A stretch of 64,000 nucleotides of DNA, taken from the NCBI GenBank assembly GCA_024276935.1, contig JAJRWH010000013.1, positions 1 through 64,000 on the forward strand. Direction: 5' to 3'. Positions 10,277-20,742 of the stretch are shown here, piece by piece (position 1 is the stretch's first letter; each line of letters begins with the position of its first letter). This DNA comes from Deltaproteobacteria bacterium. GTDB lineage: Bacteria; Desulfobacterota; Desulfuromonadia; Desulfuromonadales; Geopsychrobacteraceae. The position numbers and the translations under genes were made by a program. The notes below the pieces were generated by a model. It did not search any database, was not told where the DNA came from, and saw only the letters and a program-made list of their open reading frames with translations.

Positions 10277-12514
10277 CTAAAAGAACGACCCTATACTGAA
10301 TTCGAAGACTGAACTCTTCTCACCATCTCGTGGATCAAGATTATATCCCCACTCAAACCGCAGTGGCCCCAAGGGACTCAACCAGCGCACACCATAACCG
10401 GCACTGTAACGCATATCTGAAAAATAATTTTCACTTTCTCGCCAGGCGTTCCCTGTATCGGCAAAGAACAATCCTTTCAACTTGTACTCTTCACTAAGTG
10501 GAAACAGGAACTCCAGGTTGAAAAAGGCTGCCTTCTCACCACCAATAAAGGTGTCCCCCTCTTTGGGACCCACTTCTCTTGTTCTAAACCCCCTGATTGA
10601 ACGTAATCCTCCCAGAAAAAATTTTTCACTATCTGGAATCTCGGTGTCAGTCGTTTTAACGACATACTTGATATTGCCATTCAGGGAGACAACTGTTTTC
10701 CAGAATAGTGGGAAGAAATGGCGATGGCTGAGTTCGAACTTGGCAAATTTATCTGTTCCTCCGAGCCCGGCATACTCAGCAGAAAAGGAAGAAACACCTC
10801 CCCGTGAGGGATCCAGACGATAATCAGTCGTGTTTCGGCTTAAAATTCCTGTTACTGAAGATAGCGTAGAAGGCCCGTCCTGAATCCCGGCAGCAATCGC
10901 CGAATCAGTGAGATCATAAGTATCTTTTTCTTCATAACGATAAAGAACCAGACCACGAGAATATTTCCCGATCGGGTGTCCTACTTTTACCGCACCACCC
11001 GTTGCATCCTCAGAAAAATCGGTCCATTCCCGTTCGGTTTTGTATAACTCAAATCCGGCAGACCAGCGAGTATCAAGAAAGTACGGATCGGTCACACTGA
11101 CACTGTAAAGCTGTGAGGCTCCCCCAATGGTTGCCGAAGCATTGAGCCTGATCCCGTAACCCATAAAGTTGGCCTGGGAAATTGATCCTTGGGTAATGAA
11201 GTTATCAACCGATGAATAACCGGCCCCGATCGTAAAGTTTCCGGTTGGTTTTTCAGAAACGTTAATATCAAGTTGATTCAAATCTCGCTGACTTCCGGCA
11301 CTTGTTGAAATACCGATATCTTCAAAAAAGCCCAGATTGCGCAATTTTCGACGACTCGTTTTTATTTTTGACGCACTGTAAAGATCCCCTTCGACCAGTG
11401 CCAATTCCCGGCGAATAACTTTGTCGCGGGTAATTGTATTTCCGCTGATGCGTATTTTCTCAATATGAATCAGATCACCTTGTTCAATCTCCAGTTTCAG
11501 ATCAATCGTTTGCTCTTCAACATTTTTACTGGTAAAGGGAACAACATTGACATTCGCATAACCTTGATCGGCATAAAGATCGGTCAGAGCGAGAACTGAG
11601 TTACGCAGCTCTGTACGATTGAAAGTATCACCTTCTGCCAGCGTTAACAGATCCTTCAACTCCTTACGCGACTTAAGCAGATCACCAGTAATCCGCAGCC
11701 GCCCCACCTTATACTGCTGACCTTCATCAATCTCAATCAAAAGCTTCATGTATTTGCCATCATCAATCAGGCTGATTTGGGGCTGTTTGACTCGAACATC
11801 CATATAGCCATGATCGTAATAAAGAGCTTTTATTCTTTCCAGATCGATCTGAATCTGCTCTGCCTTGTAAGTCCCCCGATCCGTCATCCAGGACCAGATC
11901 CAACGCTTCTTGGTTTGCATGACATCGACCAGATCATCACTCTCGATCATCTGGTTACCATCAAAAACAATTTTATCGATCAGGATTTTTTTCCCCTCAT
12001 CGATTTTGAATGTCAGCAAACTCTCATTGCGTTCATCAGTTTTCAGTTGTGTAGAAACCTTGACCGCATAATATCCATCAGTGTGATAAGCGTCTTCCAG
12101 GGCAGCGATACTTTCCTTCACCTTGACCGGATCATAGATTTCAGGAGGCTTGATTGTCGTCAGGGGACGCAGTTTTTCGTCCGTCAGTTTTTTTATTCCA
12201 TCAAAACGGATCTCTCTGACCAGAGGACGTTCATGGACCACAAAAACCAGAACTTTTGTTTTATCTTCTTCGCGCAAATCCGCAGTGACATCGTCAAAAT
12301 AACCAAGCTTGAAGATTGCCTGGATATCACGATCAATGTCGTCAAGGCTGACCTCTTTGTCGGAGTGAACCGTCAAAACCGCACGGATAGTGGCACTGTC
12401 CACCCGATCATTCCCCTCCAGCTGGATGTCGGTCAGTTTGATCTTTTCAGCGTGAGCCAATGAGATGATCGACAACAAAATCAGACAGACTGGAAGAATT
12501 CGGCGCAACATCAA
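10277..12514 (-). CDS. bamA: Outer membrane protein assembly factor BamA
   Basis: Signal peptide, POTRA repeats, C-terminal beta barrel with FFLGGLRSIRGFR and a terminal FEFSIGSFF. Confidence 0.95.
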   Translation of the reverse strand: MMLRRILPVCLILLSIISLAHAEKIKLTDIQLEGNDRVDSATIRAVLTVHSDKEVSLDDIDRDIQAIFKLGYFDDVTADLREEDKTKVLVFVVHERPLVREIRFDGIKKLTDEKLRPLTTIKPPEIYDPVKVKESIAALEDAYHTDGYYAVKVSTQLKTDERNESLLTFKIDEGKKILIDKIVFDGNQMIESDDLVDVMQTKKRWIWSWMTDRGTYKAEQIQIDLERIKALYYDHGYMDVRVKQPQISLIDDGKYMKLLIEIDEGQQYKVGRLRITGDLLKSRKELKDLLTLAEGDTFNRTELRNSVLALTDLYADQGYANVNVVPFTSKNVEEQTIDLKLEIEQGDLIHIEKIRISGNTITRDKVIRRELALVEGDLYSASKIKTSRRKLRNLGFFEDIGISTSAGSQRDLNQLDINVSEKPTGNFTIGAGYSSVDNFITQGSISQANFMGYGIRLNASATIGGASQLYSVSVTDPYFLDTRWSAGFELYKTEREWTDFSEDATGGAVKVGHPIGKYSRGLVLYRYEEKDTYDLTDSAIAAGIQDGPSTLSSVTGILSRNTTDYRLDPSRGGVSSFSAEYAGLGGTDKFAKFELSHRHFFPLFWKTVVSLNGNIKYVVKTTDTEIPDSEKFFLGGLRSIRGFRTREVGPKEGDTFIGGEKAAFFNLEFLFPLSEEYKLKGLFFADTGNAWRESENYFSDMRYSAGYGVRWLSPLGPLRFEWGYNLDPRDGEKSSVFEFSIGSFF

Positions 12515-12536
12515 ATAAGGTTCCCTCTTTAAAATG

Positions 12537-12556
12537 ACTCCTGCCCACGCAGGAGT
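12537..12556. repeat. Small hairpin between bamA and lolD
   Basis: 8-bp arms ACTCCTGC / GCAGGAGT with a 4-nt loop; function unclear. Confidence 0.4.
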
Positions 12557-12656
12557 TCAGACAAAACTTCAAATTGCCATAAAGACGCGATTATAGGGGT
12601 TTGCTCCCGGCAGTTCAACCACAACCCGCACCTGCGGATGTTGGGCACAGGCCAGG

Positions 12657-13334
12657 TTAATTCAGATCATCAGCAGCCAGCTGACCATCTTCAATTTTCA
12701 AAACCCGATCCATCCGGGCCGCAAGCAGATCATTGTGAGTCACAATCACCATGGTCAAGTTGTAGTGACTGTGCATCCTGTCGAGCAGAGCAAAAATATC
12801 GGCAGAGGTTCGCCGATCGAGATTACCTGTCGGCTCGTCAGCCAGCAGCAGGCGGGGTTTCTGGATTAATGCTCGTGCAATGGCCACCCGCTGTTGCTCC
12901 CCACCAGAAAGAGCGCCCGGCTTATGTTCAAAACGCTCCTCCAGCCCAACCTCTGCCAATATCTCAGCTGCAGGCAGACGAGCATCCTTGCGTGATTGCC
13001 CTGCAATCAACAGCGGCATCATTACATTTTCTAATGCTGTAAACTCAGGCAACAACTGGTTAAATTGAAAAACAAACCCGATTGTGCTGTTACGAAAAGC
13101 ATCAAGTGCTGCGCCTTTGAGGGCAAAAAGACTCTTGTCTTCAAAAAGAACTTCACCTGAAGTCGGGTGATCAAGCCCCCCCATAAGGTGCATCAACGTT
13201 GTTTTTCCGGCCCCGGAACTTCCGACCACAGCAACCCGCTGGCCAACACCAACCTGAAGATTGATATCGCGCAGAACATGTAGCGGTCCGTTGATCGTAG
13301 AGAAAGATTTATTTAAACCGTTAATCCTGATCAT
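12657..13334 (-). CDS. lolD: Lipoprotein-releasing system ATP-binding protein
   Basis: [59 protein letters not shown]. Confidence 0.93.
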   Translation of the reverse strand: MIRINGLNKSFSTINGPLHVLRDINLQVGVGQRVAVVGSSGAGKTTLMHLMGGLDHPTSGEVLFEDKSLFALKGAALDAFRNSTIGFVFQFNQLLPEFTALENVMMPLLIAGQSRKDARLPAAEILAEVGLEERFEHKPGALSGGEQQRVAIARALIQKPRLLLADEPTGNLDRRTSADIFALLDRMHSHYNLTMVIVTHNDLLAARMDRVLKIEDGQLAADDLN

Positions 13335-13343
13335 AAAACGATC

Positions 13344-14594
13344 CTACTCATAGCGCAGCGCTTCAGCAGGATCCATCCGCGAAGCACGCCAGGCCGGATA
13401 AACCGTTGCGGCCAGAGATATGGCCAGGGCTATCCCCACAACTGCCAGAACATCGGTCACAACAATCTCTGACGGAAAGTGTTCCATCCCGTAAACGGCC
13501 TGGTCAAAGATCCGGATTCCAAATGTCGCCTCAAGCCACTTGATAAGAGGATCGGCATAATGAGCCAGCCCAACCCCGAACACTGTTCCAAGGGACGTTC
13601 CCAGAACACCGATAATCGCCCCTTCAAAAACAAATATTTTCATAATACTGCGTGCATTGGCCCCCATGGCACGCAAGATTGCGATATCGCGATTCTTTTC
13701 CATCACAACCATGATCAGGGTTGTTGCAATGTTAAAGGCAGCCACCAGTACAATGATTCCCAGAACGATAAACAACCCCAGTTTTTCAAGTTTTAACGCA
13801 CTGAGAAAAGAACCATAGAGGCTCTGCCAGGGCCGGATAATATAGGGAAATGGAAACTCTCGACTTAAGGTACCTGAAACCTGTGGCGCCTGATCAAAGC
13901 GTTGAACCTCAATTTCTATCCCGCTGATTTCACCCGGAGAGTCAAAAAAACTCTGAGCCGTTTCTATATTGATATAGGCAAAAAAACTATCGATCAGACT
14001 GCTCGGCTTTTCAAAAATGCCGACAATCCGAAAAGGTTTCATTTTGGGGATCATGCCAAAAGGAGTAATTGTGAACAAAGGAGGAATCACGTTGACACTG
14101 TCGCCAACTGACACACCAAGACTGGTTGCCGTATCAAGCCCGATGATAATTCCCGGTCGGTCAAGATCTTTGCCAAAAACCCCGTCACCCGGAGCAAGAT
14201 TGTCCGCATGAAGTAATTTCTGAGTAAAAATCTTATGGCGGGGTTCAACCCCTTTAACGCTGACTGCAGCAACATTTCCACGCGACAGCAACATCGCCTC
14301 GCGAGAAACATAAGGAGTCACTGAAACCACCTGGGGCAGTTTGCGGGCCGCCTCAACCAGTTTCTGCTGTTCACTGATCCCTTCACCAAAACGCTGGACC
14401 AGAACATGGGGGACATTCCCCAAAATCTGCTGCCGCACGCCATTGGTGAACCCGGTCATGACCGCCAGCACCAGAATCAGTGCCGCCACCCCCAACATCA
14501 CCCCGAAAATCGAGATAAACGAAATGACCGAGATGAAGGTCTGTTTTCTCTTGGCGCGCAGATAACGCAGACTGACGAACCATTCAAAAGACAT
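13344..14594 (-). CDS. Lipoprotein-releasing ABC transporter permease (LolC/LolE family)
   Basis: FEWFVSLRYLRAKRKQTFISVISFISI; C-terminal YPAWRASRMDPAEALRYE. Confidence 0.92.
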   Translation of the reverse strand: MSFEWFVSLRYLRAKRKQTFISVISFISIFGVMLGVAALILVLAVMTGFTNGVRQQILGNVPHVLVQRFGEGISEQQKLVEAARKLPQVVSVTPYVSREAMLLSRGNVAAVSVKGVEPRHKIFTQKLLHADNLAPGDGVFGKDLDRPGIIIGLDTATSLGVSVGDSVNVIPPLFTITPFGMIPKMKPFRIVGIFEKPSSLIDSFFAYINIETAQSFFDSPGEISGIEIEVQRFDQAPQVSGTLSREFPFPYIIRPWQSLYGSFLSALKLEKLGLFIVLGIIVLVAAFNIATTLIMVVMEKNRDIAILRAMGANARSIMKIFVFEGAIIGVLGTSLGTVFGVGLAHYADPLIKWLEATFGIRIFDQAVYGMEHFPSEIVVTDVLAVVGIALAISLAATVYPAWRASRMDPAEALRYE

Positions 14595-14613
14595 CGATTC
14601 CAGGTCCGCCCTG

Positions 14614-16098
14614 TCAGTCCGTTGCAGATTTGAGTTGAGGAAAAAGAATAACGTCGCGAATCGATGCGGAGTCGGTCAACAACATAACCAACCGGTCGAT
14701 ACCGATCCCTTCACCCGCTGTCGGTGGTAAGCCGTATTCCAGAGCACGAACATAATCGGCATCCATATCATGGGCTTCGTCATCGCCTGCCGCCTTCTCT
14801 TCAAGTTGCTTGAGAAAACGTTCTTTCTGGTCAAGCGGATCATTCAACTCGGAAAAAGCATTGGCCAGTTCACGTCCAACGATAAACAGTTCAAACCGAT
14901 CAACAACATCCGGATTTTCGTCATTCTTGCGCGACAACGGCGATATTTCGGTCGGATATTCGGTAATAAAGGTGGGTTGCCACAGCTTTGGTTCAACGAC
15001 AATATCAAAAACCTCAGCCAGAAGCTTGCCTGGTCCCATGTCCTTGTCCGGCTCAAGGCCCAGAGTCTCTGCATACTGACGCAGTTTTTCGGGATCATCA
15101 AGTACCGCCATGTCGACATCACCGTATTTGACAATCGACTCCTTCAGCGTCAGTCGATCCCATGGTGGCGTCAAATCAACCTCTTTTCCACCATAACTGA
15201 TTTTCAGGTCACCACAGATGTCGCTGGCCAGATGGCAGATCAGCTCTTCGGTATAATCCATTAAATCCTGATAGGTCGCGTAGGCACGATAGAACTCCAT
15301 CATGGTGAACTCAGGATTATGCTGAATTGAAATCCCTTCATTGCGGAAATTGCGGTTGATCTCAAAAACCCGGTCAAAGCCACCGACAACCAGACGTTTG
15401 AGATACAATTCAGGGGCGATCCGCAAAAAGAGATCCATCTTCAATGTATTGTGATGCGTTACAAATGGCCGTGCTGTCGCCCCACCAGCAACCGGGTGCA
15501 TCATCGGTGTCTCGACTTCGAGATAGCCATTATCAATCATATGACTGCGGATCAGATTGATAATGCGGCTACGCTTGCGAAACAGCTCTTTGACATTGTC
15601 ATTGGCAATCAGGTCCAGATAACGTTGGCGATAGCGGGTTTCAACATCTGTTAAACCATGCCATTTTTCCGGCAGTGGCAACAGAGATTTGGTCAACAAC
15701 TGAATGGAAGATGCCCGCAGCGACAGCTCATTGGTCTTGGTGCGAAATGGTGCCCCTGTCACGCCGACGATATCACCGATATCGTACTTGCGAAAATGAC
15801 CGAAGATTTCTTCTCCGACCTGATCACGCGCAACGTAAATCTGCAAACGTCCACTACCATCCTGAAGCTGAATAAACGCGGCCTTGCCAAAATCACGGCG
15901 GGCCATAATTCGCCCGGCAACAGCATAACTGGCCTGACAATCCTTTAGACACTCGGCATCGTTGTCGGCATGCAGTTCGGCAACTTCAGCAGTCTGATGG
16001 CTGGGAACAAAGCCATTGGCAAAGGGATTGATTCCCGCAGCCCGAAAATTATCAACTTTTTCGCGCCGTTGGCGCAACAAATCATTCAACTCTTCCAT
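14614..16098 (-). CDS. lysS: Lysyl-tRNA synthetase (class II)
   Basis: VETPMMHPVAGGATARPFVTHHN, PPTAGEGIGIDRLVMLLTDSASIRDVILFPQ. Start set at MEELNDLLRQ. Confidence 0.95.
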   Translation of the reverse strand: MEELNDLLRQRREKVDNFRAAGINPFANGFVPSHQTAEVAELHADNDAECLKDCQASYAVAGRIMARRDFGKAAFIQLQDGSGRLQIYVARDQVGEEIFGHFRKYDIGDIVGVTGAPFRTKTNELSLRASSIQLLTKSLLPLPEKWHGLTDVETRYRQRYLDLIANDNVKELFRKRSRIINLIRSHMIDNGYLEVETPMMHPVAGGATARPFVTHHNTLKMDLFLRIAPELYLKRLVVGGFDRVFEINRNFRNEGISIQHNPEFTMMEFYRAYATYQDLMDYTEELICHLASDICGDLKISYGGKEVDLTPPWDRLTLKESIVKYGDVDMAVLDDPEKLRQYAETLGLEPDKDMGPGKLLAEVFDIVVEPKLWQPTFITEYPTEISPLSRKNDENPDVVDRFELFIVGRELANAFSELNDPLDQKERFLKQLEEKAAGDDEAHDMDADYVRALEYGLPPTAGEGIGIDRLVMLLTDSASIRDVILFPQLKSATD

Positions 16099-16206
16099 CT
16101 TTTTTTCTATCCTTTTAGCGGTTGGCTCAAGTGCCGAACGATAACCCCTGCCAGGCGGTTTCGTCAAGGAGAAAGCCGGAAGAAGACCCAGGCCTGCCGC
16201 GTTGCG

Positions 16207-16620
16207 TCATATTCCCTCAAACGCACACAAGGCCTCACGAAACGATGCCGGGATTCTGACCGGTCGACGTTTTTGGTAATCAAAGCAGATGACAGGCGTT
16301 GACCCTTCAGCAGTCAGCACAGAGTCTCGCTCAATCCGGTAATCAAGCTGAAAGCTGGATTTGCCAATTTCCGGGCAACGCACTCCAATCTGAAGCTCTT
16401 GTCCCAGAAATATCTCGGCCCTGAAATAGACATGAGCTTCCGGCAGGATAATCCCACACCCGCCAAGATCAAGCTCGGAATAAGGTCCAAGAGCCGCCAG
16501 GTATCCAATTCGGCCATCCTGAAAAATATTCAGAATCGCAGAATTGGCAACATGCCCACCATAATTAATGTCAGCAACACGAACCCGGTAGGGCATTGTG
16601 AAAGAGAACTCTTGCATCAC
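16207..16620 (-). CDS. Acyl-CoA thioesterase-like hotdog-fold protein
   Basis: PYRVRVADINYGGHVANSAILNIFQDGRIGYL resembles 4HBT thioesterases. Confidence 0.8.
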   Translation of the reverse strand: MMQEFSFTMPYRVRVADINYGGHVANSAILNIFQDGRIGYLAALGPYSELDLGGCGIILPEAHVYFRAEIFLGQELQIGVRCPEIGKSSFQLDYRIERDSVLTAEGSTPVICFDYQKRRPVRIPASFREALCAFEGI

Positions 16621-16713
16621 GGACTCTCCTTTGGTGTAATCGCGCTGCCCAACTTACCAAAAAATCATTTAAAATGGTGAAGAATCATCCCTCTTTAAAC
16701 AAGGAGAAAACCT

Positions 16714-17381
16714 GTGAGTTGCCTTCCCGTGAGCCGTCCTTTAACTCTGGTTGAAATTCGTGTTCTTGGCTGCCTGGTCGAAAAAGAGCTTGCGACTCCA
16801 GAATACTACCCCATGACCCTGAATGCCCTCGTCAATGCCTGCAACCAGAAATCGAACCGATCTCCGGTGGTCAACTTCGATCAGCAAACGGTCGCGGAAG
16901 CACTTGAAGCACTGCGTCCCCTGGGCCTGGCGACGCAATCAGCAGAAGGTGGACGGCGGCCAAATTCTGCCACAACCTTTATGGCAAGTTTCGTCTCGAC
17001 AATGCAGAAATGGCCATCATGGCCGAACTCTTACTGCGTGGGCCCCAAACAGGTGGCGAATTACGCCAACGAGCCAGTCGGATGCAGCAGATCGACTCCC
17101 TGGAGCAGGTTGAAAACCTTCTGCACGAATTAATGGACCGCGAAGACCCGCTGGTCAGCAAACTCCCTCGGCAGGCAGGGCGAAAAGAACACCGCTATGC
17201 TCAGCGTCTCTCCGGTGAACCTGAAATTGAAGAACAGGAGCTTAAGGCTCCTGCGGCCATATTACAGGTTCGCGCTGAAAATCAACGCCTGGAAGAGCTG
17301 GAATCAGAAGTCGACCAACTCAAGCGGGAAATAACAGAACTGAAACGTGAATTTGAATCATTTCGTCGTCAATTCGAATAA
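16714..17381 (+). pseudogene. YceH/DUF480 family gene split by an apparent -1 frameshift near 16961-16964
   Basis: N-terminal half ([40 protein letters not shown]) is in one frame; C-terminal half ([33 protein letters not shown]...LVSKLPRQAGRKEHRYAQRLSG) is in another. Confidence 0.82.
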
Positions 17382-17493
17382 GCTCAACGGCAACTCACTG
17401 ATTCAGATTTGACCCCTGTGGGCAACCCGTGATACAGCTGTCAGGCTTTCAGCACCACCCCCTGCCTGAGACGGCCTGACAAAAGAGGATTCA

Positions 17494-17952
17494 ATGAAAA
17501 AGAAACTGCTCATCATGTTCTGTTTTCTGGCAGGAATTGCCCTGACAATTCTGGGAGGATTCCATTATCTTTCGGTCCAGAAAGAATCACAGTACGCAAC
17601 AACAGCGGTCCCTTACATCAAAAAAGTCATCCCAGAGTTGTCCAAATGGGATCCCGATATCGCCAGAAAATACCTATCACAAGAGTTTCTGGAAAAAACT
17701 CCTGAAGAATTCTTTAACCAGACGATCAGAGCCCTGGCAAAAATTGGTTCATTGCAGGCCATGGAAGAACCTCATTTTGAAGAGGTCTATTCCGGCGATA
17801 CGCCAAAAGGTGAAAAAGAAACCATTATCAGCTATACGGTCAAGGCAACCTACTCAACAGGCGACGCACTTATCACCTTAACCCTGCTGGACCGCGGTGG
17901 TGTGATGAGCGTTTACCGATTCAATGTACAATCTGCAGCGTTGGGCCATTGA
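17494..17952 (+). CDS. Hypothetical membrane-anchored or exported protein
   Basis: N-terminal hydrophobic segment MKKKLLIMFCFLAGIALTILGGF; upstream AGAGG; no family recognised. Confidence 0.65.
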   Translation: MKKKLLIMFCFLAGIALTILGGFHYLSVQKESQYATTAVPYIKKVIPELSKWDPDIARKYLSQEFLEKTPEEFFNQTIRALAKIGSLQAMEEPHFEEVYSGDTPKGEKETIISYTVKATYSTGDALITLTLLDRGGVMSVYRFNVQSAALGH

Positions 17953-17953
17953 A

Positions 17954-18769
17954 TCAACGCTGACAACCGGGACAGAAATAGGTTGTTCTCTGTCCCAGTA
18001 GAAACTGCTGAATCACCGCATTACATTTGTGACATTTTCTATCCGTCCGTCCGTAAACCTGGAGCTCCTGCTTGAAATATCCAGGTTTTCCATCGCTTTG
18101 ACGAAAATCCTTGAGGGTGGTCCCGCCTGCGGCGATCGCCTTGGCAAGAATGGTCTGAATCGCATGCAGAAGCTGGCAACATTCTTTAGAGGTCAGACTC
18201 TGGGCTGGCCGACGGGGATCAATCCCCGCAGCAAAAAGAGCTTCGCTGGCGTAGATGTTTCCCACCCCAACCAGAATTTTTTGATCCATAATGAACGATT
18301 TGATCGCCAGCCGTCGTTTACGTGAAGCCTGAAATAAATAATTGGTCGCCAGATTCTTCGCCAACGGTTCAGGGCCCAGATTTTTCAACAAACGATGTTC
18401 AAAGGGGTCTGTTTCCAGATAGAGCAACAGACCAAAGCGACGAGGATCATTAAACCTCAAGCAGCTGTTATTATTAAACAATATATCAACATGATCATGC
18501 TTTTGCGGTTGTTCCTGGGTGGCGACAAAACGCAGCACACCGCTCATTCCCAAATGAATCAACAACGTCCCCTGATCCAGATGAATCAACAGATATTTGG
18601 CCCGCCGCGAAATTGATTTGATCAACCGGCCACGAAGTCGTTGAGAAAGATGGGGATCAAGAGGCAGGCGCAATCTGTCGATCCGGCAGATTACCTGCTC
18701 GATTCGACAGTTACAAATCAATGGTTCTAGACCATTTTTGACTGTTTCTACTTCGGGAAGTTCGGGCAT
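17954..18769 (-). CDS. mutM: Formamidopyrimidine-DNA glycosylase
   Basis: MPELPEVETVKNGLEP; C-terminal zinc finger CHKCNAVIQQFLLGQRTTYFCPGCQR. Confidence 0.96.
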   Translation of the reverse strand: MPELPEVETVKNGLEPLICNCRIEQVICRIDRLRLPLDPHLSQRLRGRLIKSISRRAKYLLIHLDQGTLLIHLGMSGVLRFVATQEQPQKHDHVDILFNNNSCLRFNDPRRFGLLLYLETDPFEHRLLKNLGPEPLAKNLATNYLFQASRKRRLAIKSFIMDQKILVGVGNIYASEALFAAGIDPRRPAQSLTSKECCQLLHAIQTILAKAIAAGGTTLKDFRQSDGKPGYFKQELQVYGRTDRKCHKCNAVIQQFLLGQRTTYFCPGCQR

Positions 18770-18778
18770 GGCCTGACG

Positions 18779-19192
18779 TTAAAAACGAATCTTGAGGGGT
18801 TGGCGATCAAAATGGACAAAATCGAGATCTTCCGGTTTTCCAACATAATCCTCGGCTGTCAGTTTTTGCGCTGAATGATAGCGCCAGCCGTCTGGCGTAG
18901 CAATCAGTCGAGCCAGTTCAAACAAGGTCTGAGTCTCACCATCTGTGGCAAAGTTCAAGGTACAGATAACTTCAACCCCCTCTGCAGTGGTTCGCCAGGC
19001 ACCAATATGCACCTCTCGCACAAGCAATCCGGCCAGAGCCTGCTGGGCATATTCAAGGTATGATTCTTCATCAGGAAACTGCTCAAGAAAAGGAGCCTGT
19101 GGATGATAACTGGCATATAGTGCTGAGAAATCCCGAGTTTTCAGTGCCGCAAAACGATCTCGAATAATCTGAGCTACATCATTTTCCACCAC
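18779..19192 (-). CDS. YchJ-like / NTF2-fold small protein
   Basis: DVAQIIRDRFAALKTRDFSALYASYHPQAPF...GWRYHSAQKL resembles the YchJ middle domain; start (GTG) inferred. Confidence 0.6.
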   Translation of the reverse strand: MVENDVAQIIRDRFAALKTRDFSALYASYHPQAPFLEQFPDEESYLEYAQQALAGLLVREVHIGAWRTTAEGVEVICTLNFATDGETQTLFELARLIATPDGWRYHSAQKLTAEDYVGKPEDLDFVHFDRQPLKIRF

Positions 19193-19199
19193 CAACTCC

Positions 19200-20051
19200 T
19201 TACTCGTCCCGCAACCGCGGATCCAGCGCGTCACGAATCCCTTCACCGAGCAAGTTGTAGCCCAGCACGGTGATGAGGATAGCCAAACCGGGAAACACAG
19301 ACAACCACCAGGCGTAACCAAGTGTCTGTTTGCCGGCAATCAGCATGTTGCCCCAGGAGGGCGTTGGTGGCTGAACACCGATCCCCAAAAAAGACAATGC
19401 ACTCTCAGTCAGTATGGCCCCGGCAACTCCCAGTGACGCCGAAACAAGAACCGGTGATAAGGCATTGGGCAACATATGGCGAAGAATAAGACGTAGATCA
19501 CTGGCGCCAACGGCACGCGCTGCGAGAACAAATTCACGCTCACGCAAACTTAAAAATTCTGCCCGGACCAGACGCGCTACTCCCATCCAACTGGTAATGC
19601 CAATAACGATCATAATGTTCCAGATCGAAGGTTCCAAAAAGGCAATAACCGCTAAAATCAGAAAAAAGGTTGGAAAACAAAGCATGATATCGACAAAACG
19701 CATGATAACAGCATCCACGAACCCACCATAAAACCCGGCCAGTGAACCGGCCAGAATTCCAATCAGAGTTGAAATACCAACCGCAACAAAACCAACCAAC
19801 AGCGAAATTCGTGCACCATAGAGCATCCGCAACAAGACATCACGCCCCAGATCATCGGTCCCCAACAAGTGTGCACTCCCCGGCGGAAGCAAGGCCTGTT
19901 TGATATCGATGGCAGCGGGGTCACCTGGCAACAGTACGGCCAACCCCGCAAGCAGAAACATCAGGATTACAATCACCCCACCGGCAAGAGCCATCCGATT
20001 ATGCTTGAGACGGCTCCAGACCACCTGCCGCCAAAAAGATTGTTTTTTCAC
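19200..20051 (-). CDS. Peptide/nickel ABC transporter permease (OppC/DppC family)
   Basis: LGTDDLGRDVLLRMLYGARISLLVG; AARAVGASDLRLILRHMLPNALSPVLV. Confidence 0.92.
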   Translation of the reverse strand: MKKQSFWRQVVWSRLKHNRMALAGGVIVILMFLLAGLAVLLPGDPAAIDIKQALLPPGSAHLLGTDDLGRDVLLRMLYGARISLLVGFVAVGISTLIGILAGSLAGFYGGFVDAVIMRFVDIMLCFPTFFLILAVIAFLEPSIWNIMIVIGITSWMGVARLVRAEFLSLREREFVLAARAVGASDLRLILRHMLPNALSPVLVSASLGVAGAILTESALSFLGIGVQPPTPSWGNMLIAGKQTLGYAWWLSVFPGLAILITVLGYNLLGEGIRDALDPRLRDE

Positions 20052-20120
20052 TGTTGTGGTTCCTTCCCTGGCAAGAATCAGCGTTGCTCATGGCATTACT
20101 TGCCAGGCAGTCGGCTCATT

Positions 20121-20741
20121 TTATTTAAGATAATCGACATCCCGATCTGACAGAACCCCCTTACGCAGCAGCAACGCAATCAGACGATCCAGGCGGTCTT
20201 CGGCATAGTCAACCTTATCCGCTTTACGTCCGGATATCTCAGAAAGCTCTTCAACCAGGGTCTTGCGCGGGGTCTTTGGGGTCGTCACCCGAGGTCGGCC
20301 TGACGGGAAGTGTCGATTCAGGGCTGTCTCAATTTCAAATTCGGGCGCAACCACGGCCTTAATCCGGCAACCAACCATAAATTGCAGATCGTCAATCAGT
20401 TGCAAATTGGTCGGGTCGGTCATGGCGACCACCAGAACCCGAGATTTTCCCTGAGATTCCCAGGTTACGGGAACAACCATATGTTCGTAGAGTTTGGTCG
20501 CGGGGATAGCCGTCAGAACATCTGCCGGAATCTGCAGCCCTTGCAGATCGACTCGCACAAAGCTGTCCTGCTCATCAAGAAACTGCAAAATGGTTTCTTC
20601 GGCAATATAGCCAAGCTTAACGAGCGCGCTGCCAATCCGCCCACCGACATTGCGCTGGAAAGAAAGGCCCGACTCAAGTTGAAATTTGTCTATCAACTCC
20701 GCTTCCACCAACATCTCACCCAATCTTGTTGTTTTCGCCAT
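20121..20741 (-). CDS. MshEN-domain (type II secretion GspE/PilB N-terminal) protein without an ATPase domain
   Basis: TRLGEMLVEAELIDKFQLESGLSFQRNVGGRIGSALVKLGYIAEETILQFL...VVAMTDPTNLQLIDDLQFMVGCRIKAVVAPEFEI; no Walker A. Confidence 0.82.
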   Translation of the reverse strand: MAKTTRLGEMLVEAELIDKFQLESGLSFQRNVGGRIGSALVKLGYIAEETILQFLDEQDSFVRVDLQGLQIPADVLTAIPATKLYEHMVVPVTWESQGKSRVLVVAMTDPTNLQLIDDLQFMVGCRIKAVVAPEFEIETALNRHFPSGRPRVTTPKTPRKTLVEELSEISGRKADKVDYAEDRLDRLIALLLRKGVLSDRDVDYLK

Positions 20742-20742
20742 C

